From assembly GCA_003242495.1 (NCBI GenBank), contig QGUO01000266.1, positions 1-5,512 on the forward strand: DNA of 5,512 nt, written 5' to 3'. A program made the position numbers and the translations under genes. Positions 1 to 5,512 of this stretch are shown here, in pieces (position 1 is the stretch's first letter; each line of letters begins with the position of its first letter). The notes under the pieces are model-generated. The model was not told the DNA's origin and searched no databases. It saw nothing but the letters and a program-made list of their open reading frames with translations. The DNA comes from Pseudomonadota bacterium (GTDB taxonomy: Bacteria; Pseudomonadota; Gammaproteobacteria; Steroidobacterales; Steroidobacteraceae).

Positions 1-460
1 TGGCGCGTGTGGTGCACCCGCCAGGGCGTGTGCTGATGATCGCCTACGGCGATCCGCATCGCATCGACTTTCTCGGATTCTTCGTGCGTGCCGTCCAGGC
101 CGTGCGCGGCGACTTCACCGGCCCCCATCCGACCCGCCACCCCTGCCGTTTCAGTTGCAGGATCCGCGACGCTTGCGGGCCGAGCTCGAGGGGACGGGGT
201 TGTGCGAGGTGCACGTGGAAACCATCGAGGAGTCGACGAGCTTTCGCAGCGGTCCGGCGCTGTGGGAATGGATCGTCTGGAGCAACCCCATCGTCGAATC
301 GATTCTTGGCGAACTGCAGCTTCGCGACGGTGAGCGGGCGCGCATCGAGCAGGCGATCAGCGAGCTGGTGCACGAACGCGCGGACGGTGGGGAGGTCGCG
401 GTGCTCAGAAATCCGGTCAATATCGGTGTGGGGACGGTGGCGGAGCGCCCAGCGGCTTGA
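1..460 (+). pseudogene. Class I SAM-dependent methyltransferase, 3' part, frameshifted
   Basis: This is the C-terminal part of a methyltransferase whose start lies left of the window. The first segment reads from position 3 in one frame (…GRVLMIAYGDPHRIDF, then FLGFF and DFTGP), and the second reads from about 125 in the next frame (PPSDPPPLPFQLQDP…) to the TGA at 458-460. Joined, they match the end of UbiE/Methyltransf_11-like enzymes as I know them: a GGRVL-type strand after the SAM core, a DFTG…PPPLPFQL linker, a RSG…LWEW…SNPI helix region, and a closing NPVNIGVGT strand. The SAM-binding motifs themselves would be upstream and are not visible. The break sits at five C (122-126); one more C would restore a single frame (G-P-P-S). 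Because the reading is coherent on both sides and ends naturally, either a recent inactivating deletion or a homopolymer sequencing error fits. The substrate is unknown. A TTG at 155 could be mistaken for a start, but conserved sequence lies upstream of it. Confidence 0.72.
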
Positions 461-590
461 GCCCCCGTCCTGCTGGTACGCCATCCCCCTTCGGCGGCGA
501 GCCCGCCCCGAGGCGACCAAGGGGCCATCAGTGCGAAGGCGGCTTTGCCGTCACCTGCCGGCATCCCGGGTTTTCGAACTCCCTCTTGGC

Positions 591-609
591 CCAGGCGCCC
601 TCCGCCTGG
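591..609. repeat. Perfect inverted repeat, 7-bp arms
   Basis: Arms CCAGGCG (591-597) and CGCCTGG (603-609) are exactly complementary around a CCCTC loop. No T run follows, so it is not a standard intrinsic terminator. It lies 131 bases after the methyltransferase stop and could be the first stem of the hairpin cluster. In DNA this GC-rich a 7-bp stem alone is modest evidence. Confidence 0.5.
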
Positions 610-686
610 TCCGGCTCGGCGCCGATCGCCGTGCGGCTGTGTCGTCGAGCGCAACGGCATCGGCCTCGAACCCCGTCGGGGGCTCC

Positions 687-713
687 CCCGTGCGCCCTGT
701 ATGGGCGCGCGGG
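687..713. repeat. Strong hairpin with TGTAT loop (first of a pair)
   Basis: The core arms GCGCCC (692-697) and GGGCGC (703-708) enclose the loop TGTAT (698-702). The stem extends outward through one T-G wobble (691/709) and four more pairs (CCCG 687-690 with CGGG 710-713), giving an 11-bp stem. If transcribed this would be very stable. Its outer 5' arm overlaps an alternative stem at 677-690 (CGGGGG/CCCCCG), so the two cannot form together. A second hairpin with the same loop starts four bases downstream. Confidence 0.6.
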
Positions 714-716
714 TGG

Positions 717-733
717 GCCGGTTGTATACCGGC
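717..733. repeat. Hairpin with TGTAT loop (second of a pair)
   Basis: Arms GCCGGT (717-722) and ACCGGC (728-733) are perfectly complementary around TGTAT (723-727), the same five bases as the loop of the preceding hairpin although the stems differ. The two loop centres are 25 bases apart. An alternative pairing exists between GGCCGG (716-721) and CCGGCC (736-741), which would open this stem and also occupy bases of the next hairpin. Confidence 0.55.
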
Positions 734-738
734 GACCG

Positions 739-760
739 GCCAAAGTTCGCACTTTTTGGC
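739..760. repeat. Hairpin GCCAAAGT/ACTTTTTGGC
   Basis: GCCAA (739-743) pairs with TTGGC (756-760) and AGT (744-746) with ACT (751-753), leaving a TCGC loop and a two-T bulge. It follows the TGTAT hairpin pair directly. No T run comes after the stem, so a terminator role is not supported on the + strand. Confidence 0.4.
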
Positions 761-864
761 TATTCCCAATGCCCCGGCGGATTACTAAACTGCCGCTCCC
801 CTCGTGAATCGGCGCCGCCGACTGCCGGACGAGCCGCTTTAGGGATCCCACCCGGACAACCCAC

Positions 865-886
865 AGGTTGCATGCCACTGCAACCT
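865..886. promoter_or_regulatory. Perfect inverted repeat, candidate operator or leader stem
   Basis: Arms AGGTTGCA (865-872) and TGCAACCT (879-886) are exact reverse complements, eight base pairs each, around a six-base centre TGCCAC. The total length of 22 bases and the distance of 54 bases from the adaptor's GTG resemble operators bound by dimeric TetR- or MarR-type repressors that commonly control RND pump operons. No regulator gene is in the window to support the pairing. It could equally be an RNA stem or part of an interspersed repeat. Confidence 0.45.
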
Positions 887-928
887 TGCGGGCCCCTGGT
901 GTGTCATACGGTGTCGGTGCCGTCCTTC

Positions 929-933
929 AAGGA
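929..933 (+). promoter_or_regulatory. Shine-Dalgarno of the adaptor gene
   Basis: AAGGA lies seven bases before the GTG at 941. This site decides the start: the frame is open back to about 545 without a stop, but only the GTG combines a good ribosome-binding site with an immediate lipoprotein signal peptide. Confidence 0.75.
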
Positions 934-940
934 ATGCTGC

Positions 941-2092
941 GTGATCACAAGAATCAAAGCCGCCTGGCATATTGGTGCTACGGTTTTCGTTGCAGTGTCG
1001 ATGCTCGGTCTCGGTGCCTGCAGTCAGGGGGCAGGCAGCACACCCGCTGAGGGTGCCGAGGCCCCGTTGCTGATCCTTCCCGGGGATCTGATCACCCTGC
1101 GCAGCGGCGCGTTGGCGTCCGGGCCCTCGATCACGGGCTCCATCGAGGCCGAGCGTCGGGCCGACCTGCGCGCCGAAGTGTCCGCGGTGGTGCTGGAAGT
1201 GCTCAAGGAGAACGGCGATCCGGTGCGCCGCGGCGAGTTGTTGGTGCGTCTCGATCAGACCGCCATTCGCGACAGCCTGATGGCCGCCGAGGCGTCGGCG
1301 CGCGCTGCCGCCCAGGCCTACGAGCAGGCCGAGCGCCAGTACCAGCGAATGCTCAAGCTGCGCGAGGCAGGCCTGATCGCGATGCAACAGCTCGAGGATG
1401 CGGAGATCCAGCGCAACAACGCGCAGAGCGAGAACGAGGCCGCGCGCACGCGCGTGGTGACCGCTCGGCAGCAGCTCGAACGCACCGAGGTGCGTGCGCC
1501 CTTCGACGGCATCGTCAGCGACCGCAAGGTGTCGGCGGGCGACACGGCGGCGGTGGGCAAGGAGCTCATGCAGGTCATCGACCCGACCAGCATGCGCTAC
1601 GAAGGCCGCGTATCGGCCGACCGCGTCGGCGAGGTGGCCGCCGGCCAGCGCGTGACGTTCCGCATTCAGGGCTTTGCCGAAACCGACTTTACCGGCACCG
1701 TGACGCGCGTGAATCCGGCCGCCAACAGCACGACCCGACAGGTCGAGGTGCTGGTGCGGTTCGACGATCCGTCGCAGATGCCCGGTGTCGCCGGGCTGTA
1801 TGCCGAGGGTCGCATCGAGACGCGCAGCACGCAGACCCTGACCATCCCGACTGCCTCGATCGTGCGTGACGGCGATCATGCCTTCGCCTGGGTCGTCAGG
1901 GACGGGACCTTGCAGAAGGTGCAGGTCGAACTTGGCCTGCGCGATGCGCGCACCGGCCGATACGTCGTGACCAGCGGCCTCGCCGAAGGCGACGCCGTGC
2001 TGCGCTATCCGGGTTCGACCCTGAAGGACGGGCAGGCCGTCCAGCTGGTTGACGAGATCGTGCAACAAGCGACCACCACGGCGGAAGGGTAG
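941..2092 (+). CDS. RND efflux periplasmic adaptor (membrane fusion protein), lipoprotein
   Basis: This AcrA/MexA-family protein links the inner-membrane RND pump to an outer-membrane channel. It has 383 residues from the GTG start, a usual family length. A basic start (ITRIKAAW) and hydrophobic stretch lead to the lipobox L24-G25-A26-C27, so it should be lipid-anchored in the periplasm. Next come the first lipoyl half (about 66-105, ending ENGDPVRRGELLVRLD), an alpha-helical hairpin rich in Ala, Glu and Gln (about 107-181), the second lipoyl half (TEVRAPFDGIVSDRKVSAGD, 182-201), a beta-barrel domain (about 215-295, with VNPAANSTTRQVEV) and the membrane-proximal domain (about 300-370). At the hairpin tip, R136 and L140 fit the channel-contacting RLS motif, but Ala147 stands where Ser is usual. 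Residue +2 after the Cys is Ser, not Asp. The permease gene starts three bases after the stop, so the two are co-expressed. The family is certain; the substrate and partner channel are not. Confidence 0.93.
   Translation: MITRIKAAWHIGATVFVAVSMLGLGACSQGAGSTPAEGAEAPLLILPGDLITLRSGALASGPSITGSIEAERRADLRAEVSAVVLEVLKENGDPVRRGELLVRLDQTAIRDSLMAAEASARAAAQAYEQAERQYQRMLKLREAGLIAMQQLEDAEIQRNNAQSENEAARTRVVTARQQLERTEVRAPFDGIVSDRKVSAGDTAAVGKELMQVIDPTSMRYEGRVSADRVGEVAAGQRVTFRIQGFAETDFTGTVTRVNPAANSTTRQVEVLVRFDDPSQMPGVAGLYAEGRIETRSTQTLTIPTASIVRDGDHAFAWVVRDGTLQKVQVELGLRDARTGRYVVTSGLAEGDAVLRYPGSTLKDGQAVQLVDEIVQQATTTAEG
2083..2089 (+). promoter_or_regulatory. Shine-Dalgarno of the permease gene, inside the adaptor's 3' end
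   Basis: GGAAGGG sits in the last codons of the adaptor gene, six bases before the ATG at 2096. The placement implies translational coupling of adaptor and pump. Confidence 0.75.
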
Positions 2093-2095
2093 GTC

Positions 2096-5000
2096 ATGCT
2101 TCTCTCCGATTTCAGTATCAAGCAGCCGGTGACCACGGTTGCGATCGTCATCGTGGTCATGTGCCTGGGCCTGCTGGCGCTGAACAAGCTGCGCGTCAAC
2201 CAGATCCCGGACGTCGACCAGCCGGTGATGGTGGTCAATATCAGTTACCCGGGCGCGTCGCCGGAGACGGTCGAGCGCGAGATCGTCAACCGCATCGAGA
2301 AGTCGCTGCTCAGCATTCCGCAGGTCTACGAGATCCGCTCGATCTCATCGGAAAGCAACGCACGCATCATCATCATTTTCGACTTCAAGAAGGACATGTC
2401 CGAGGCCGGCGACGAGATTCGCAACGCCATCGCCTCGGTGCGTCACAAGTTGCCGATCGAAATGCGCGAGCCCGTGCTGTGGCGCTTCGATCCCTCTGCA
2501 CAGCCGATCATGAACCTGGCGCTGTCGTCCACCCGGCAGACGCACGCCGAAATTTCCCGTCTGGCCGAGGACGTCCTCGCCGACCGGCTGCGTGGCATCG
2601 ACGGCGTCGCGGTCGTGAACGTCGACGGCTCGCTGCTGCGCGAGCTGTCGGTGCTGCTGCATGCGGAGAAACTGCGCGAGTACAACGTCTCGGTGAGCGA
2701 TGTCGTCAATGCGCTGCGCGCGCAGAACACGACTGCGCCGGTGGGTCGCGTCAGAAGCGCCCTGGACGAGCAGAACATCCGCCTGGTCGGCCGCATCGAA
2801 TCACCGGTCGAATTCAACGACGTGGTGGTCAAGCGCCGGGGCCACGAAATCGTGCGGCTCGGCCAGGTGGCCACCGTCGAGGATGGTTTCGCGGAGCCCA
2901 CCAGCTACAGCCTGCGCAATGGCCAGCCCAACGTGGGCCTGTCGGTGATCCGCTCGCGCGAAGCCAGCACCGTGACGGTGGCCGAGCGAGTGCGCCAGGA
3001 AGTGGCAGAGATCAACAAGACGCTGCCCGAGGGCACCCTCCTGGAGGTGACCATGGACGGCGGCGAGGATGCGGCCAACTCTCTCTATAACGTGATCCAT
3101 GCGCTGATCTTCGGCGCCGGTCTCACGGTTTTCGTGGTCTATGCCTTCCTCAATTCCTGGCGCTCCACGCTGATCACCAGCCTGGCGCTGCCGACGTCGG
3201 CGATCGCGGCCTTCATCGCCGTGTGGCTGTGCGGCTTCACCCTCAACTTCATGACGCTGCTGGGACTGTCGCTGGCCATCGGCGTGCTCATCGACGACGC
3301 CATCGTGGTGCGAGAGAACATCGTGCGCCACATGGAGCACGGTGCCGATCGCGTCACGGCGGCGCGCAAGGGCACGGCCGAGATCGGTCTCGCCGTGACC
3401 GCGACCACCATGTCCATCATCGCGGTGTTCGTCCCCGTGGCTTTCATGGGGGGCGGCGCCGGCGAATGGTTCCGCCCGTTCGCGGTCACGGTCGCGGCGG
3501 CCGTGCTGGTCAGCCTGCTGGTGTCCTTCACGCTCGACCCGATGCTGTCGGCCTACTGGGGTGATCCGCCCGGGTACTCCCAGCGCCCGCGACGAGGTCT
3601 CGAGAAGTATTTCCAAATCTTCAATCGGTGGTTCGATCGCCAGGCAGACCGCTATGGCGGCGTGATTGCCTGGGCGCTGCAGCACCGCGGGTGGATGGCG
3701 GGGATTTCGGTGCTCAGCTTCGTGCTCGCGCTGGTGCTGCAGGCGACCTTGGGCGGCAGCGAATTCCTGCCGAAGTCGGACTTCGGCACCATCGCCGTCG
3801 AGGTGCGCACGCCTTCGAGTGCCAGTCTCGAGTACGCCCGCGACAAGGTGGAGCAGGCTGCCGCGCTGGCGCGCACCATTCCGGAGACCCGGATGACGAA
3901 CTCGCGCGTCAACGCCGGCGGCGGACGCATCTATGTGGATATCGGCGACGCCAGGGACCGCCGGCGTTCTTCGTTCGAGATCGCAGCGGAGTTGCGCGTA
4001 TTGCTACAGCGCCTGGTCGGCGCCGAGTACGTGGTGCTCGACGATCTCAACAATGGCGCGCAGAAGCCGGTGCAGATCCAGTTCTATGGAGAGGATTCCC
4101 GCCGGCTCATGGAGATCACCAGCGAGTTCATGGCGCAGATGCGACACATTCCCGGCGCCGTCGACGTGGGCCTTTCGGAGCAGGAACCCAAGGACGAGCT
4201 GCGCATCGAGCTCGATCGCGGGCTCGCCAACCAGCTCGGGATCTCCATTAACGATGCGGCGCAGGCTCTGCGGGTGGCGTTCGCCGGCGTGGAAGTCGGC
4301 GACTGGGTGGATCCGGTGGGTGAAACCCGCGATGTGGCGGTCCGGCTGCGCCCCGAGGATCGGGTCACCGCGGCCAATATCGAGCATCTGCCGATCGCCG
4401 TGGCGGGCACCGACATGATGGTGCCGCTCGAGCAGATCGCGACCGTTACGCTCGACAAAGGGCCTGCAGAGATCCAGCACCTGGACGGCAAGCGCACCGT
4501 GACCGTGTCGGCGAACGTCGAAGGCCGGTCGGCGGGTGAAGTCACTGCGGATGCCCTGAAGCTCGCCAGGTCGATCGACTTCCCGGAGGGCTACGGACTG
4601 TCACTGGGCGGCGCCTCGCGCGACCAGGAGGAGGTGTTCAGCGAAATGTTCACGGCGCTCGTCTTGGGCATCGGCGTCATGTACCTGGTGCTGGTCATGC
4701 AGTTCGGGTCGTTCACGGCGCCCGTGCCCGTGATGATGTCGCTGCCGTTGTCGCTGATCGGCGTGGTCGTGGCGCTGCTCCTGACGGGCGGCACGCTCAA
4801 CCTGATGAGCTTCATCGGCATCATCATGCTCATGGGGCTGGTGGCGAAAAACGCCATTCTGTTGCTCGATTGCGCGCGCAAGGAAGAAGCTCAGGGTGTC
4901 GACCGTGAACAGGCGTTGATGCACGCCGGCCGCGTGCGTCTGCGGCCGATCATGATGACCTCGTTCGCTCTGGTGGCAGGCATGGTGCCGGTCGCGATCG

Positions 5001-5419
5001 GCGTCGGCGAGGGCGGCGAGTTCTATCGCCCGATGGCCGTGGCGATCATCGGCGGAATCATTACGTCGACCGCGCTCACCCTGCTGGTGATTCCGAGCTT
5101 CTATGACAGCGTCGAGATCGCACGCGAGCGCGCCAAGCTCAAGGCCATGGCGCGTGCCGCGCTGATCCATCCTGCTCTGGCATTTGCGCTGACCTTCGTC
5201 GAGGCCCTGTTGACCTTGCTGTCGGTGCGCTTCCTGTACAGGGTGATGCGTTGGATGCTCAACATGGAGCCCGTCGAGCATCCGGTCGAGCGCGCAGCGC
5301 GACTCAAGGGGTTCGAGGTGCCCGCAAACTTCGTTCCCTATCCGGCGCCATGGCAGCGCCGGCGGGGGCGCAGCACCTTGAAGCTGGCGATGGCCGATAC
5401 CGGACAATCCTTGAATTGA
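2096..5419 (+). CDS. RND efflux pump permease, AcrB/HAE1 type
   Basis: This proton-driven inner-membrane transporter of the HAE1 (hydrophobe/amphiphile efflux) group works as a trimer with the adaptor encoded just upstream. TM1 is at about 12-29 and a large periplasmic loop spans 30-330. TM2-TM6 follow at about 334-351, 358-378, 387-405, 432-451 and 463-485. TM7 is at about 532-550, a second periplasmic loop at 551-850, and TM8-TM12 at about 851-868, 877-896, 903-924, 952-970 and 982-1003. The proton relay is complete: D400 and D401 in TM4 (GVLIDDAIVVREN), K918 in TM10 (GLVAKNAILLLD), and R948 and T955 at TM11 (RLRPIMMTS), matching AcrB D407/D408/K940/R971/T978. The Asp pair argues against a heavy-metal (HME) pump. 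At 1107 residues it is longer than the usual 1030-1050. The excess is a C-terminal tail from about 1005 with another hydrophobic stretch (1022-1048) and a basic end (WQRRRGR). The start is set by a Shine-Dalgarno at 2083-2089. No outer-membrane channel gene follows within the window. Drug or other substrate cannot be inferred. Confidence 0.95.
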   Translation: MLLSDFSIKQPVTTVAIVIVVMCLGLLALNKLRVNQIPDVDQPVMVVNISYPGASPETVEREIVNRIEKSLLSIPQVYEIRSISSESNARIIIIFDFKKDMSEAGDEIRNAIASVRHKLPIEMREPVLWRFDPSAQPIMNLALSSTRQTHAEISRLAEDVLADRLRGIDGVAVVNVDGSLLRELSVLLHAEKLREYNVSVSDVVNALRAQNTTAPVGRVRSALDEQNIRLVGRIESPVEFNDVVVKRRGHEIVRLGQVATVEDGFAEPTSYSLRNGQPNVGLSVIRSREASTVTVAERVRQEVAEINKTLPEGTLLEVTMDGGEDAANSLYNVIHALIFGAGLTVFVVYAFLNSWRSTLITSLALPTSAIAAFIAVWLCGFTLNFMTLLGLSLAIGVLIDDAIVVRENIVRHMEHGADRVTAARKGTAEIGLAVTATTMSIIAVFVPVAFMGGGAGEWFRPFAVTVAAAVLVSLLVSFTLDPMLSAYWGDPPGYSQRPRRGLEKYFQIFNRWFDRQADRYGGVIAWALQHRGWMAGISVLSFVLALVLQATLGGSEFLPKSDFGTIAVEVRTPSSASLEYARDKVEQAAALARTIPETRMTNSRVNAGGGRIYVDIGDARDRRRSSFEIAAELRVLLQRLVGAEYVVLDDLNNGAQKPVQIQFYGEDSRRLMEITSEFMAQMRHIPGAVDVGLSEQEPKDELRIELDRGLANQLGISINDAAQALRVAFAGVEVGDWVDPVGETRDVAVRLRPEDRVTAANIEHLPIAVAGTDMMVPLEQIATVTLDKGPAEIQHLDGKRTVTVSANVEGRSAGEVTADALKLARSIDFPEGYGLSLGGASRDQEEVFSEMFTALVLGIGVMYLVLVMQFGSFTAPVPVMMSLPLSLIGVVVALLLTGGTLNLMSFIGIIMLMGLVAKNAILLLDCARKEEAQGVDREQALMHAGRVRLRPIMMTSFALVAGMVPVAIGVGEGGEFYRPMAVAIIGGIITSTALTLLVIPSFYDSVEIARERAKLKAMARAALIHPALAFALTFVEALLTLLSVRFLYRVMRWMLNMEPVEHPVERAARLKGFEVPANFVPYPAPWQRRRGRSTLKLAMADTGQSLN

Positions 5420-5512
5420 GGGAGACCGGCGACAAAACTCGACATATCGGCTGCGTCGGAGGCGTCCCATCCCCCCCCGCCCTGAGCCATACTGCGCGTC
5501 CGTCTGCGAAGG

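Larger units (their letters stand above)
461..940. other. Hairpin-rich non-coding region upstream of the efflux operon
   Basis: This 480-base gap separates the methyltransferase stop from the adaptor start. Several frames are open here on both strands, as expected by chance at high G+C, but none gives a recognisable protein, so I treat it as non-coding. Its content is a series of inverted repeats: 591-609, 677-690, 687-713, 717-733, 739-760 and 865-886, with a self-complementary 10-mer at 616-625. Some arms overlap and so exclude each other. I see no classical Rho-independent terminator (stem followed by a T run) for the upstream gene and no convincing sigma-70 promoter. The stretch could be an untranslated leader, an interspersed repeat of the palindromic kind, or both. 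Stretches 461-590 and 761-860 hold nothing I can name. Confidence 0.6.

Noticed and set aside
120..127. Programmed -1 frameshift site
   Set aside because: The GGC CCC CAT context is not a standard slippery heptamer, no downstream stimulator stem was found, and a one-base indel in a C run is simpler.
687..733. Mini-ykkC (guanidine-II) riboswitch
   Set aside because: Two tandem hairpins ahead of an efflux operon fit the layout, but the loops are TGTAT, not ACGR, and no other conserved element is present.
739..760. Intrinsic terminator
   Set aside because: The T residues lie inside the 3' arm, and no T run follows the stem on the + strand.
756..773. Sigma-54-like promoter (TTGGC…AATGCC)
   Set aside because: The GG at 758-759 and GC at 771-772 are 13 bases apart rather than the required 12, and the flanking bases do not match well.
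756..788. Sigma-70 promoter with TTGGCT and TACTAA
   Set aside because: Spacing is 21 bases and the -10 matches only three of six positions.
528..878. Minus-strand gene of about 116 codons
   Set aside because: It covers the hairpin cluster, has no recognisable domain and a low-complexity Arg/Ala/Pro/Gly composition, and competes with other open frames; it is best explained by high G+C.
839..2068. Long minus-strand open frame opposite the adaptor
   Set aside because: It is His/Arg/Gly/Ala-rich with no domain, the typical shadow of a high-GC gene on the other strand.
4601..5470. Minus-strand open frame opposite the permease end
   Set aside because: It is a shadow of the pump gene, rich in His, Gln and Arg and without any recognisable motif.

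Overview
The window is high-GC DNA (roughly two-thirds G+C by eye) from a Gram-negative bacterium. It carries a lipoprotein periplasmic adaptor followed directly by an inner-membrane RND pump of the AcrB/HAE1 type. This arrangement and the codon bias fit a gamma- or betaproteobacterium. The style of the non-coding stretch makes me lean to gammaproteobacteria (Xanthomonadales, Pseudomonas or Chromatiales-like), but that is inference.

Layout, all real genes on the + strand. (1) Positions 1-460: the 3' part of a class I SAM-dependent methyltransferase gene. Its frame breaks at a run of five C (122-126) and continues coherently in the next frame to a natural stop at 458-460. (2) Positions 461-940: a 480-base non-coding stretch dense in inverted repeats. 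Two neighbouring hairpins carry the identical loop TGTAT, a third hairpin follows, and an almost operator-like perfect inverted repeat lies 54 bases before the next start codon. (3) Positions 941-2092: an RND adaptor (membrane fusion protein, 383 aa, lipoprotein signal), starting at a GTG with a good Shine-Dalgarno. (4) Positions 2096-5419: the RND permease (1107 aa), three bases after the adaptor stop, with its ribosome-binding site inside the adaptor's last codons. (5) Positions 5420-5512: 93 bases with no gene or terminator that I can support.

The adaptor and permease form an operon and should build a proton-driven tripartite efflux pump together with an outer-membrane channel. No channel gene and no regulator gene lies in the window. 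The permease keeps the full proton-relay set (two Asp in TM4, Lys in TM10, Arg and Thr at TM11), so it looks functional; its substrate cannot be read from sequence. The least ordinary parts are the hairpin cluster upstream of the operon, the frameshift in the methyltransferase and the roughly 100-residue C-terminal extension of the pump, which carries an extra hydrophobic segment.
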